Positions 16,691 to 26,166 of a DNA stretch of 64,000 nt are shown here, piece after piece. The first letter of the stretch is position 1. Each line of letters begins with the position of its first letter. The stretch is from NCBI GenBank assembly GCA_903903985.1, contig CAIVAT010000013.1, forward strand, positions 39,916 through 103,915, given 5' to 3'. The DNA is from an uncultured Bacteroidales bacterium. GTDB taxonomy: Bacteria; Bacteroidota; Bacteroidia; Bacteroidales; FEN-979. Position numbers and translations under genes: made by a program. The notes beneath the pieces are model-generated. The model was not told where the DNA came from, made no database searches, and saw only the letters and a list, made by a program, of their open reading frames with translations.

Positions 16691-18196
16691 ATGAAACTAA
16701 AAATAATTTTACCTGGCCTGATATTCGTTTTGTTGAACCTTCTGCAGCCGGAATCGGTTTCTGCAAGAAATGCACCTTTCACCACCGCCGGTTCTTCCTC
16801 CGTGTGCCCGGGAGGTACCGCGATCGTTCCGGTTACCGTTTCAAATTTCAGCTTTGTCAAAGCCATCACCCTTCGGCTCGATTTTGATCCGACCCAAATG
16901 AGCTATGTTGAGTTTACAAATCTGAATCCCTTACTTTCAGACGCAGCGGTTCAATGCATCAATGTTGGGCCAAATCTATCTAAAATAATCGTTTTCTGGA
17001 CAAGTTTTACCTCGTCATTCCTGCCGGATGGAGCAGTAATGATGAACCTGAACTTTAAGCTGACAACCGGATCTCCCAACCTTATTTTCAACAACAGCTC
17101 AAACAGCGGAGGCGATTGTGAATACGCAGATGAAAACATGCAGGCAATGATCGACACACCTACAGATACCTATTATTTCAATTCAACCATCACCAACCTG
17201 GGGGTAACTCCTGCAGGTCCAGTTGCCGGGGTTTCCACTCTTTGTGCCGGATCCAGTAATGTGCCCTATACCGTGGCCCCCATTGCCAATGCCACAAGCT
17301 ACCTATGGACACTACCTGCCGGAGGAACAATTGTCGCAGGAGATAACACGAATTCAATTGTTGTTGATTATTCAAATTCGAGTGCTTCTGGAGATATAAC
17401 CGTAGCAGGCACTAATATTTGCGGACCCGGAACTTCTTCAAGCCTTGCTATCACTGTTAACCCTTTGCCTGTTCCTGCCCTCACCGGGCAAAGCATGGTT
17501 TGCGAAGGTGCTACCGGAGTTTACACTACTGAGCCAGGGATGGCCGGTTATATTTGGGCGGTATCTGCAGGCGGAACAATTCTGGGCTCGGGCTTGAATA
17601 ACGTGACTGTATCCTGGAATGCTGCCGGTGTTCAATCGGTGAGTGTCAACTATACCAATGCAAATGGATGCAGCAGCAGTTCACCCTCAATATTGAATGT
17701 AACCGTATCCCCAATACCGAACGCGGCTGTTGTAACGGCTGTCGGTGCAGTGCTAACCAGCAGTGCACCCTCTGGAAATCAATGGTATTATGAAGGAAAT
17801 TTAATCCCGGGAGCGACAGGACAGACTTACACGGTTACCAGCAATACCGGGTACTACTGGTGTTTGGTTACACTCAATGGTTGCTCGTCACCTATCTCAA
17901 ATAAGGTTTGGGTGGTAATTACAGGCCAGAATGAATTGACTGACAACAGTTTCAGGATTTACCCAATACCAAATGACGGGAGATTCACGCTTTCCTTAAC
18001 CACTTCGGTGCCGGAAAGCTTTTGCATGGTGGTTTACAACCAGTTGGGTGAAAAAATCTTTGAATTGAACAATCTGCAGGCCAATGGTATTTTTGAAAAA
18101 CAGATCGACCTGCGCCCAATAACCAAAGGTATATATTCCGTAGTACTCACCGGCAAGACAAACAAGGTTGTGCGGAAAATTCTAATCGATCGGTAA
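16691..18196 (+). CDS. Secreted cohesin-like/PKD-like protein with T9SS sorting domain
   Basis: A 501-residue protein with a signal peptide (ending near SVSA, residue 25). The first domain (about 30-160; VPVTVSNFSFVKAITLRLDFDPTQMSY) looks like the cohesin/dockerin-binding beta-sandwich seen in many Bacteroidota. It is followed by two PKD-like modules with paired cysteines (VSTLCAGSS..., QSMVCEGATG...), an Ig-like stretch containing NQWYYEGNLIPGATGQTYTV, and a T9SS sorting domain (IYPIPNDGRFTLSL to KVVRKILIDR). No dockerin is visible in this window, so a cellulosome-like role is not supported. Structural or adhesive surface function is more likely. Confidence 0.78.
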   Translation: MKLKIILPGLIFVLLNLLQPESVSARNAPFTTAGSSSVCPGGTAIVPVTVSNFSFVKAITLRLDFDPTQMSYVEFTNLNPLLSDAAVQCINVGPNLSKIIVFWTSFTSSFLPDGAVMMNLNFKLTTGSPNLIFNNSSNSGGDCEYADENMQAMIDTPTDTYYFNSTITNLGVTPAGPVAGVSTLCAGSSNVPYTVAPIANATSYLWTLPAGGTIVAGDNTNSIVVDYSNSSASGDITVAGTNICGPGTSSSLAITVNPLPVPALTGQSMVCEGATGVYTTEPGMAGYIWAVSAGGTILGSGLNNVTVSWNAAGVQSVSVNYTNANGCSSSSPSILNVTVSPIPNAAVVTAVGAVLTSSAPSGNQWYYEGNLIPGATGQTYTVTSNTGYYWCLVTLNGCSSPISNKVWVVITGQNELTDNSFRIYPIPNDGRFTLSLTTSVPESFCMVVYNQLGEKIFELNNLQANGIFEKQIDLRPITKGIYSVVLTGKTNKVVRKILIDR

Positions 18197-18214
18197 CTAA
18201 CAGATAAAATATAT

Positions 18215-18310
18215 TTACCCTGTCACCCTGTTACCCTGTCACCCTGTTACCCTGTCACCCTGTCACCCTGTTACCCTGTCACCCTGTTACCCTGTTACCC
18301 TGTCACCCTG
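18215..18310. repeat. Octamer array (TYACCCTG), 12 units, abutting a start codon
   Basis: Twelve perfect 8-bp units mixing TTACCCTG and TCACCCTG fill the gap between two genes. The array ends 3 bp before the ATG at 18314 and so forms the immediate leader of that gene. Related arrays lie at 27628-27691 and 63899-64000. Confidence 0.95.
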
Positions 18311-18313
18311 TCA

Positions 18314-21211
18314 ATGAAATTCAAACTTTCACTCTGCATCTTCTTATTAATCAACCTGCAGGGATTCTGCCAGTATTCCAGCACGGGCCAGGATCCTGCA
18401 TCAACCCAATGGCGACAGATTAGAACAAGCCGTTACACACTGATCTTTCCTGAACCGTTCGAAAAAAAAGCACAATACCTTGCCAACATCATGGATGTAC
18501 TTTGCCGGAATGAGACAACAACACTCTCTGCCAGGGTTCCGCGGATACCAGTTATTTTGCACACACAGTCCGTAATTTCCAACGGCCTGACCGCCTGGGC
18601 ACCAAAACGCATTGAGTTATATACCTGCCCTCCGCAGCAAACATATGCAGAGGAGTGGCTGGAGCAACTCGCAGTTCATGAATACCGGCACGCCGTGCAG
18701 ATCAGCAAGATTAATCGCGGGTTTTCCAGGGCGCTCTACTATATCTTCGGTGAACAGATTACCGGTGGCATTCTTGGATTGTACGTTCCTGCCTGGTTTC
18801 TTGAAGGAGACGCTACGGTTACTGAAACTTCCATGACAAGGACAGGCCGCGGCAGATCAGCACTTTTTGAAAGTACCCTGAGGGCGCAGGTTGTCGAAAA
18901 GGGGGTCTATCCCTATGATAAAGCAACGCTGGGGTCATATAAAACCTTCACCCCCGATGCCTATTCCCTGGGCTATTACCTGGTAGGGCAATCGCGTAAA
19001 AAGTACGGACCGGAACTATGGAACACCGCAGTTGACAAGGTTGCAAAATATCCCTTCATGGTGGTTCCGTTTAACAGTGGCATCCGTAAAATCACCGGCA
19101 TGTGGAAGACGAAACTGTACAAGCAATCACTTGCTGAACTTGACAGCGCCTGGCAACAACAACTTGTTGCAACCCATCATCCGGTGTTGCGCACCATCAC
19201 CAAAATAGATCCCAAAAACTATGCTGTTTACAATCATCCCATCCTCTTGAATGATTCCACCATCATTGCCGATAAATCGAGCATGGACGACGTTGACCGG
19301 TTTGTTCTCATCGACCGCAAAACCGGAAAGGAACGGATACTGTTAACGCCCTGCAAGCACATCAACGGAACAACTTCAATCGGAGGGGATTATCTTTTAT
19401 GGACGGAGAGTGAAGATGATGTCCGGTGGTCAAACCGCGATTATGCTGAAATCAGGATGTTCAATTTCAGAACGAAAAAGCAGCAGGAGCTGACAACCGA
19501 TTCCCGCTATTTTGCTCCGGTCATCTCCCCGGATGGTTCCCGGGTAGCAGCTGTTTGTATTTCGGAGGTCAACCAGTGTTCCATTGATATCCTGGAAGTT
19601 CCTTCCGGTAAAAGAACAGGAAGATTCCCGATCCCGGGTTATGGACAGGCGATCACGCCCAATTGGTCGCCCGATGCCTCCAGGATCATTTTCACCTTGC
19701 TGACGGAATATGGTGAAACAGTTGCCACCCTCGATCCGGGCACCGGTAAGATCAGTCATTTAATTCCATTTTCATACAATGAGTTTACCGGCCCTGCGTT
19801 TTTTTTCAGGCAGTATATCATCTACAGCGTTGATCATTCAGGTATTGAAGATATCTATGCGATGGATACGATAAGCAGCAATATATTTAAGGTCACATCC
19901 AGCCGCTTCGCCTCTTTTGATCCTGATTTTACATCGGATAAAAAAAACATGATCTGTTCCGATTACACTTCCGACGGGCTTATGGTTGTGGAAATACCCG
20001 TGGATACAGCAACATGGACCCCCTTGCACCTGGTTGACAACCACTCCTATAAGCTGTATGATGCACTTTCAGCACAGGAAACCGGCAACATCCAGGACAG
20101 TGTGCGTATCCGGAACATCTTCAAAATGAATTCGTCCGACGATTATAGCCTGGAAAAAGACACCATCGGCGGAAAATTATACTCATCCAGGAAATATTCG
20201 AAAATATTGAACCTTTTTAATCCCCACAGCTGGGCCCCGGTATCGTTTGATGTGAGCAACCTGCTGTTCAATCCCGGGGTCATGGTGCTTTCACAAAATA
20301 CCCTGAGCACCATGTTTGCCGGAGCAGGCTGGGAATATGACATCAATGAACAAACCGGAAAATTTTATACCAGTTTAGTTTACAAAGGGTTGTATCCTGA
20401 GTTCACTTTCCGTTTTGATATAGGTAACCGCTCCGCATATGCACAGGATAACGATAGCAGCCAAACATACCGTTTTACCTGGCAGGAAACCAATTTCAAA
20501 GTCTATGCGGGCATCCCATGGAATTTTTCACATGGCAGATTTTCCCGTTACTGTCAACCTTCAATTGGAACTGCCCTGACGGGAATTAAACACAACGCAT
20601 CCACTCCCGGAAATTTTATGACCGGCTGGATTCAGACAATGGATTACCGGCTCACCGCCTCTCAATATCTGCACTCAAACCAAAAAGATGTTTATCCCCG
20701 CTTCGGGCAATCCATCGATTTCAGTTACCGGAATTCACCGTTTGGGGGCAACGACATAGGCTCTGTCCTTGCTCTTGCAGGAAATCTATATGTCCCGGGG
20801 TTTATCCGTCATCACGGAATCTGGATTTACGCTGGTTATCAGAAGCGTTGGGATGAAGACGTACAATATTATTTATTTTCAAACCGGATTGCATATCCGA
20901 GGGGGTATAATAATGTTTATGATGTTGGTTTACTTAGTATTAGCATTAATTATAAGCTTCCATTGTTCTATCCTGATTTCAGTTTTGGCTCCGTTATCTA
21001 CCTGAAACGACTGAAATTGAATCTGTATTACGATTGGGCCAAAGGGAAAAATAAAGGATATATTAATGAATACCAGTCCATGGGCGGAGAGCTCACTGCT
21101 GATTTCCACCTGCTTCGATTTGTCCTGCCCATCGAAATGGGTATGCGGAGCATCTATTATCCCGCTTCAGGCGGCTGGGGATTTGAATTTCTTTACGCTA
21201 TTTCATATTGA
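18314..21211 (+). CDS. Exported gluzincin-type metallopeptidase fused to TolB-like propeller and outer-membrane barrel
   Basis: A 965-residue protein with signal peptide (ending GFCQ, residue 20). Residues about 30-270 carry a zinc-peptidase signature: H122-E123-Y-R-H126 and, 38 residues on, WFLEG with the third ligand Glu164, as in MA-clan gluzincins. A TolB/WD40-like beta-propeller follows (about 300-600, with repeats such as FAPVISPDGSRVAAV and TPNWSPDASRIIFT). The last 300 residues alternate aromatic strands and end in a terminal strand with Tyr, consistent with an outer-membrane beta-barrel. It may be a surface-anchored protease; substrate unknown. Its start codon touches an octamer array, so copy-number changes could affect expression. 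Confidence 0.7.
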   Translation: MKFKLSLCIFLLINLQGFCQYSSTGQDPASTQWRQIRTSRYTLIFPEPFEKKAQYLANIMDVLCRNETTTLSARVPRIPVILHTQSVISNGLTAWAPKRIELYTCPPQQTYAEEWLEQLAVHEYRHAVQISKINRGFSRALYYIFGEQITGGILGLYVPAWFLEGDATVTETSMTRTGRGRSALFESTLRAQVVEKGVYPYDKATLGSYKTFTPDAYSLGYYLVGQSRKKYGPELWNTAVDKVAKYPFMVVPFNSGIRKITGMWKTKLYKQSLAELDSAWQQQLVATHHPVLRTITKIDPKNYAVYNHPILLNDSTIIADKSSMDDVDRFVLIDRKTGKERILLTPCKHINGTTSIGGDYLLWTESEDDVRWSNRDYAEIRMFNFRTKKQQELTTDSRYFAPVISPDGSRVAAVCISEVNQCSIDILEVPSGKRTGRFPIPGYGQAITPNWSPDASRIIFTLLTEYGETVATLDPGTGKISHLIPFSYNEFTGPAFFFRQYIIYSVDHSGIEDIYAMDTISSNIFKVTSSRFASFDPDFTSDKKNMICSDYTSDGLMVVEIPVDTATWTPLHLVDNHSYKLYDALSAQETGNIQDSVRIRNIFKMNSSDDYSLEKDTIGGKLYSSRKYSKILNLFNPHSWAPVSFDVSNLLFNPGVMVLSQNTLSTMFAGAGWEYDINEQTGKFYTSLVYKGLYPEFTFRFDIGNRSAYAQDNDSSQTYRFTWQETNFKVYAGIPWNFSHGRFSRYCQPSIGTALTGIKHNASTPGNFMTGWIQTMDYRLTASQYLHSNQKDVYPRFGQSIDFSYRNSPFGGNDIGSVLALAGNLYVPGFIRHHGIWIYAGYQKRWDEDVQYYLFSNRIAYPRGYNNVYDVGLLSISINYKLPLFYPDFSFGSVIYLKRLKLNLYYDWAKGKNKGYINEYQSMGGELTADFHLLRFVLPIEMGMRSIYYPASGGWGFEFLYAISY

Positions 21212-21212
21212 C

Positions 21213-21248
21213 ACCCTGACAGGGTCAGTCACCCTGACGGGGTGTTAA
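21213..21248. repeat. 18-bp repeat pair after stop codon
   Basis: ACCCTGACAGGGTC (21213) and ACCCTGACGGGGTG (21231) are spaced exactly 18 bp, as in the copy inside the lysA-like gene (9995-10030). The first copy is also a near-perfect palindrome. Confidence 0.75.
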
Positions 21249-21255
21249 AAAATAC

Positions 21256-21263
21256 TACATTTG
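21256..21263 (+). promoter_or_regulatory. Possible -7 element before the ClC gene
   Basis: TACATTTG matches TAnnTTTG but ends only 7 bp before the start codon at 21271, which would give an almost leaderless mRNA. No upstream element is visible. Confidence 0.25.
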
Positions 21264-21270
21264 CATCAGC

Positions 21271-23043
21271 ATGGTTCCAAAATCAATCACCGGCAAACTA
21301 CTGGTATGGCGGTTGCGTCATATCAAACAGCGGCAATTTATTCTGATTCTCAGCATACTGGTTGGCATCGGCAGTGGCCTGGCTGCTGTTATCCTTAAAA
21401 ATACACTGTATTACACGAATTATTTTCTCACCAATGGATTTAGTTATCATGGTGTATTTTACCTGTTTCTCATCTTCCCGATGGTGGGGATCATTCTCAC
21501 AATTTTATTCATTAAATACATTGTCAAGGATAACATAAGCCATGGCGTAAGCAAAGTACTTTATGCAATATCGAAGAATAACGGGCACATCAGACCTCAT
21601 AATACGTTTTCATCATTGGTTGCCTGTACCCTGACCCTGGGATTTGGCGGTTCAGTCGGGCCCGAAGCTCCGATTGTCCTGACAGGTTCGGCGATTGGGT
21701 CGAATCTGGCGCGGTTATTCAGACTTGATTATAGAACAACTACCTTGCTGATTGGCTGTGGCGCTGCAGGAGCCATTGCCGGGATATTTGAAGCACCGAT
21801 CGCAGGAGCAATTTTCGTACTTGAAATCCTCATGCTTGATCTCACGGTGACCACCCTGATCCCCCTGCTGATCACGACCGTTACCGCCTCGCTCGTTTCA
21901 TACCTCCTGATGGGGAATGAGGTTTTATTCTCTTTCACCCTGAGCAGCCCTTTTATTCTTCGTCACATCCCGTTTTACCTCCTGCTGGGTGTTTTCACGG
22001 GGCTGGTTTCGGTTTTCTTCATCCGAGGGAGTATCGGCATTGAACTGCTCCTGAAAAAAGTTTCCCCGGCACTGAGGGTCGGAATTGCAGGTATTTTTCT
22101 GGCCATACTGATATTTGCCTATCCATCATTGTTTGGTGAAGGCTATACTGTTTTGAAAGAGGTCATTAACGGACACGGGCAGGTGATCGGCAACTCCAGT
22201 TTATTTGGCTTTTTAAAACAAAATAATTGGTCATTCCTGGTTATCATTTTCGGGTTGATCATCATGAAAGTTATTGCCATGGCATTGACACAGGGCAGTG
22301 GCGGGATCGGGGGCACTTTTGCTCCATCCATTTTTGTCGGGGCCATCTGCGGATTTTTTTTCGCAAATCTGCTCAACACTGTTTTTGGGCTGCATATTTC
22401 GCAAAGTAACTTCGCCCTGGTTGGCATGGCCGGCGTAATGGCTGGCGTGATGCACGCACCGCTTACAGCCATTTTCCTTATCGCTGAGATCACCGGCGGT
22501 TATTTACTGCTTACACCCCTCATCATGGTGTCGGCAATTGCCTACCTTACCTCCCATATTTTTGAAAGCCATTCCATTTATACACGTCAGCTGGCTGCCC
22601 GAAAAGAGCTGATTACCCATGATAAGGATAAGGCTGTCCTCCTGTTTATGTCGCCGCGCCAACTGATCGAAACAAATTTCGCCAGTGTTGACCCGGAGGC
22701 TACCCTTGGTCAGCTTGTCAAGGTGGTTGCCACTGCCACGCGCAATATTTTCCCTGTGGTTGACCGGGAAGGTACCTTCCATGGAATCGTGATGCTCGAC
22801 AATATCCGCCAGATCATGTTCGACCAGACAATCTATGAAGTCACCTATGTTAAAGACCTCATGTTCATGCCTGATTACGCCATCAATCCCGGTGATTCAA
22901 TGGATACGGTGATCCAGCTTTTCCAGCGGAGCGACCGTTATAATTTACCAGTAGTGGAAAATGGGAAATACATCGGGTTTATATCAAGAGCCAATGTTTT
23001 CTCACAATACAGGGAGTTGCTGAAGAAATTCTCGGAGGATTAA
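21271..23043 (+). CDS. ClC-family chloride channel/antiporter with C-terminal CBS pair
   Basis: A 590-residue inner-membrane protein with the ClC fold. The selectivity motifs are readable: GGSVGPEAP near residue 130 (with the gating glutamate in the GxEGP position, here GPEAP), GIFEAPIAG near 173, and GSGGIGGTFAPSIFVGA near 347. Two CBS domains follow from about residue 460 (ending VVENGKYIGFISRANVF), which usually bind adenine nucleotides and regulate transport. The presence of the gating Glu suggests chloride/proton exchange rather than a channel, but this is not certain. Confidence 0.9.
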   Translation: MVPKSITGKLLVWRLRHIKQRQFILILSILVGIGSGLAAVILKNTLYYTNYFLTNGFSYHGVFYLFLIFPMVGIILTILFIKYIVKDNISHGVSKVLYAISKNNGHIRPHNTFSSLVACTLTLGFGGSVGPEAPIVLTGSAIGSNLARLFRLDYRTTTLLIGCGAAGAIAGIFEAPIAGAIFVLEILMLDLTVTTLIPLLITTVTASLVSYLLMGNEVLFSFTLSSPFILRHIPFYLLLGVFTGLVSVFFIRGSIGIELLLKKVSPALRVGIAGIFLAILIFAYPSLFGEGYTVLKEVINGHGQVIGNSSLFGFLKQNNWSFLVIIFGLIIMKVIAMALTQGSGGIGGTFAPSIFVGAICGFFFANLLNTVFGLHISQSNFALVGMAGVMAGVMHAPLTAIFLIAEITGGYLLLTPLIMVSAIAYLTSHIFESHSIYTRQLAARKELITHDKDKAVLLFMSPRQLIETNFASVDPEATLGQLVKVVATATRNIFPVVDREGTFHGIVMLDNIRQIMFDQTIYEVTYVKDLMFMPDYAINPGDSMDTVIQLFQRSDRYNLPVVENGKYIGFISRANVFSQYRELLKKFSED

Positions 23044-23083
23044 GATACCCTAACCCTTGTCCTTTTTGACCTCATCCCCCAAC

Positions 23084-23143
23084 CCCCTTCTCCTGAAGGA
23101 GAAGGGGAGTTGTCCCTCCCTTTTTGGGGAGGGATTCAGGGTG
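23084..23143. repeat. Two-hairpin GC-rich intergenic element, copy 2
   Basis: CCCCTTCTCCT and its complement form an 11-bp stem (23084-23107), followed by TCCCTCCC, a TTTTT-containing loop and GGGAGGGA (23113-23134). It lies between convergent genes and may terminate transcription from both sides. Confidence 0.65.
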
Positions 23144-23147
23144 GGGT

Positions 23148-26069
23148 TTAATACCCAAACACATCCTTCAATTCCAGTGATTTAACCTGCCCGTAGGTAG
23201 ACAAGGTTTTCACATCCAGTTCAGCCTTTTTACCGAGGACCACGATAGTGAAGTTTTTATCTTTAATAAACTTCTGCTGGAATGTTTTCAGGTCGTTAAA
23301 GGTCATGGTCGGGACTTTCTCAAAAACATCTTTACGGATATCATAAGTAAGACCGAATTTCTGGGCATTGATATAATTGAACAACACCTGCGATTTGGTG
23401 ATGCGCTCTGTACGAATCTTGTTGATGATCGCTTCCCGGGAGGAGCTCAGCGCTTTTTCACTTTCGGGCATGTTGTTGAACAGGCCCGACATCGCTTTCA
23501 TGGCTTCAGGCAGCTTGTCGATCTGGGTACCGATGTAAGAAAACAGATAAAAATTCTGATAGGGCTGTTGCGGAGAGCGATACCCGGCATATGCACTGTA
23601 TGCAAGGCCTTTCGATTCACGGATTTCCTGGAAAACGATTGAATTCATACTGCCGCCAAAATACTCATTGAAAAGACGTACCACCGGGATGATTGTTTTG
23701 TCGTACTTTTCCGACTTCGACAGCATGATGATCTCAGCTTGTTTCATATCGTAATCTACTGTATAAACTTTCGTGACATCCGTAGGTTTCTGTTCGAATT
23801 TTAGTGCTTCCGGAACTGGCTTTAATACAGCAGGTATGCGATGTTCCTTGTTCAGCAGGGCAGTCAACCCATTCACTTTGTCGGGGCCGTAATACAGTAT
23901 TTTATGCTGAAACCCATTCAATCCCCTGATCAGGCCAACCAGTTCATCTGCCTTGAGTGCATCCAGCTCTGTGGCCGACAAAATATTGGTATAAGGAGAT
24001 TTCTCTCCGTATACTCCATAGTTATACATCGCATCCCAGAGAATAGTCTGCTTTGAAAGCTTGTCATCTTCCCTGCGTTTTTTGATATCGGCAACGAGGT
24101 TCACCAATGCCGTCGGATTGGGTCGGGCATCTGACAGCAATTGTTCAAAAAGTTCAACCGATTTTGCCATGTTTTCACTCAATCCGCTAAGCGATACCCA
24201 AACCTCAACATCAGAGCTGTTCACATTGAAGGAGCAACCTAGTTTATAGAACTCCTCCTGGATTTGCTTGGGAGAATATTTCGATGTGCCAAGGTATTTC
24301 AGGTAATCGAGCGCAATGCCCAGTTCACGGTTATTGTTGGTACCCATTTCAAAGAAATAATACAAAGAAAATGTCTGATTTTCAGTATTTTCCTTGTATA
24401 ATACCGGCGTATTGCCTTTGATGTTGAACTTTTTAATATCCTTTGCATAGTCGAGAAAAACCGGCTCGATCATCTTACCGGGTTCATTTACAATCTTCTT
24501 CAGGAAGGCTGATTCATCATCGCGGTTCATGGTTACCGGCGTGATGTGTGGTTTCACGACTTTAACTGTCTCTTTCGCCTGGCCAGTCCGTTTGTAGACG
24601 ATCACATAATTGTTTCCATAGTTTTTATTGGCAAAATCAATAATATCCTTTTTAGTGATTTTCGAAAGCCGTTTTACATTGTTCACAATATCGGCATGTG
24701 GCAGTTCTTTCACGAATTCATCCACCAGTTCGAACGTCCGGCCCGAATTGGTTTCATACTTTTTAATCTCAGCCAGTTTAAAATCATTGATGATGGCGGG
24801 AATAAGCCAGTCGGGAAAATCACCCTTCTTAACCAGTTCTATCTGCGACATGATGAGCTCTTTCACTTCTTCCAGCGATTGGCCCTCTTTTGCTTTCCCT
24901 GTAAAAATATTCACGGAATAATCTTTCAATACATACGAGAAAGCGCTGGCTTCCAAAACCTTCTGAGCCTGGTTGAGGTTCAAATCCATCAAACCGGCAG
25001 TGCTGTTGCTTAAAACCATGTTGCACATGGTCACCAGGTCGGCATCTTTGGTGTCGGCGCCGCCAAGACGGTAACCGATGGTCACAGATTCTGCATCGGG
25101 GCCGACCACTTCCTTAACGATCGGACTGGTGATCGGTTTTTCGATGGCCGGTAGATAAGGAGTAACTGGCTTGGAAACCAGCTGCCCGAAAGTTGCATCA
25201 ACCAGGTTGATCACTTCATCGGGGTTGAAATCGCCCGAAAGAATAATGGCGATGTTGTTCGGGACATAACGGGCTGCAAAATAATTTTTCAGGGAAGTCA
25301 GTGACGGATTCTTCAAATGTTCAACGGTTCCGATTGTTGTCTGGGTTCCGTAAGTGTTGGTTGGGAACAATCCGGCAAACAAATCTTCAAAAACCCTGTC
25401 ATCGTCATTGTCAAGGCTCATGTTCTTCTCTTCATACACCGTTTCCAGTTCCGTATGGAATAATCTGAAGACGGGATCCTGGAAGCGTTCCCTTTCAATT
25501 TGTAACCACTGGTTGATTTTATTCGAAGGAATGTCATTGATATATACAGTCTCCTCAAAAGAAGTAAAAGCATTCGTTCCTTTGGCCCCGATCACGGAGA
25601 GCAATTTATCGTACTCATTGGCAATGGCATAGGTTGATGCAATGCCCGACAGACTGTCGATTTCATGGTAGATCTTCTTCCGCTGGGCGGTGTCCAGCGT
25701 TTTTTTATACACCTCGAATTTATATTCGATCTGGTCAAGAAATACTTTCTCCTTTACATAATCCTTGGTTCCAAAGTCATCGGTACCTTTAAACATCATG
25801 TGTTCGAGGTAATGAGACAACCCTGTATTGTTGGAAGGATCGTTTTTACTACCGGTACGTACGGCAATGGCGGTTTGAATACGCGGGGCATCTTTATAAA
25901 CCGTAAGGTAAACCTTGAGGCCATTGCTCAGGGTATAGATCCTTGCTTTGAGCGGGTCGCCAGGAACCGTATCATATTTATATGATTTTTTCCCGGATTG
26001 AGCCATGATGGTGATAGCAAACACCATCAATAGCGACATAACTGTAAATCGCTTCATTGTCTTTTTCAT
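23148..26069 (-). CDS. M16-family zinc metallopeptidase (duplicated, exported)
   Basis: About 973 residues when started at MKKTMKRF, which leaves a good signal peptide (ending IMAQ). The N-terminal M16 half has the inverted zinc motif H86-Y-L-E89-H90 (HYLEH) and the downstream ELETVYEEKNM helix that supplies the third ligand. The C-terminal half is an inactive M16 repeat with the KGLAYSAYAGYRSPQQ substrate-binding segment. Such pitrilysin-like peptidases degrade peptides in the periplasm or outside. It follows gatD on the same strand across a 98-bp gap and converges on the ClC gene. Confidence 0.9.
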   Translation of the reverse strand: MKKTMKRFTVMSLLMVFAITIMAQSGKKSYKYDTVPGDPLKARIYTLSNGLKVYLTVYKDAPRIQTAIAVRTGSKNDPSNNTGLSHYLEHMMFKGTDDFGTKDYVKEKVFLDQIEYKFEVYKKTLDTAQRKKIYHEIDSLSGIASTYAIANEYDKLLSVIGAKGTNAFTSFEETVYINDIPSNKINQWLQIERERFQDPVFRLFHTELETVYEEKNMSLDNDDDRVFEDLFAGLFPTNTYGTQTTIGTVEHLKNPSLTSLKNYFAARYVPNNIAIILSGDFNPDEVINLVDATFGQLVSKPVTPYLPAIEKPITSPIVKEVVGPDAESVTIGYRLGGADTKDADLVTMCNMVLSNSTAGLMDLNLNQAQKVLEASAFSYVLKDYSVNIFTGKAKEGQSLEEVKELIMSQIELVKKGDFPDWLIPAIINDFKLAEIKKYETNSGRTFELVDEFVKELPHADIVNNVKRLSKITKKDIIDFANKNYGNNYVIVYKRTGQAKETVKVVKPHITPVTMNRDDESAFLKKIVNEPGKMIEPVFLDYAKDIKKFNIKGNTPVLYKENTENQTFSLYYFFEMGTNNNRELGIALDYLKYLGTSKYSPKQIQEEFYKLGCSFNVNSSDVEVWVSLSGLSENMAKSVELFEQLLSDARPNPTALVNLVADIKKRREDDKLSKQTILWDAMYNYGVYGEKSPYTNILSATELDALKADELVGLIRGLNGFQHKILYYGPDKVNGLTALLNKEHRIPAVLKPVPEALKFEQKPTDVTKVYTVDYDMKQAEIIMLSKSEKYDKTIIPVVRLFNEYFGGSMNSIVFQEIRESKGLAYSAYAGYRSPQQPYQNFYLFSYIGTQIDKLPEAMKAMSGLFNNMPESEKALSSSREAIINKIRTERITKSQVLFNYINAQKFGLTYDIRKDVFEKVPTMTFNDLKTFQQKFIKDKNFTIVVLGKKAELDVKTLSTYGQVKSLELKDVFGY

Positions 26070-26132
26070 AAGAGGTTGATTAACTGGGTTGGAATTGAAA
26101 AGGAAAATTGGTTCGAAATGCAAATATATATA

Positions 26133-26164
26133 ATTTCACGATTTCGCTATCTCGCTATTTCGCT
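26133..26164. repeat. Octamer array (ATTTCGCT) at gatD stop
   Basis: Four 8-bp units, ATTTCACG, ATTTCGCT, ATCTCGCT, ATTTCGCT, end 2 bp from the gatD stop codon. The reverse complement of the same family occurs at 36351-36373. Confidence 0.75.
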
Positions 26165-26166
26165 GC

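Noticed and set aside
18215..18310. CRISPR array
   Set aside because: The units are 8 bp with no spacers between them; a CRISPR needs 20-40-bp repeats separated by unique spacers. No cas gene is present.
24546..25013. Long antisense frame inside the M16 peptidase gene
   Set aside because: It is a shadow of a well-supported gene; the translation shows no motif.
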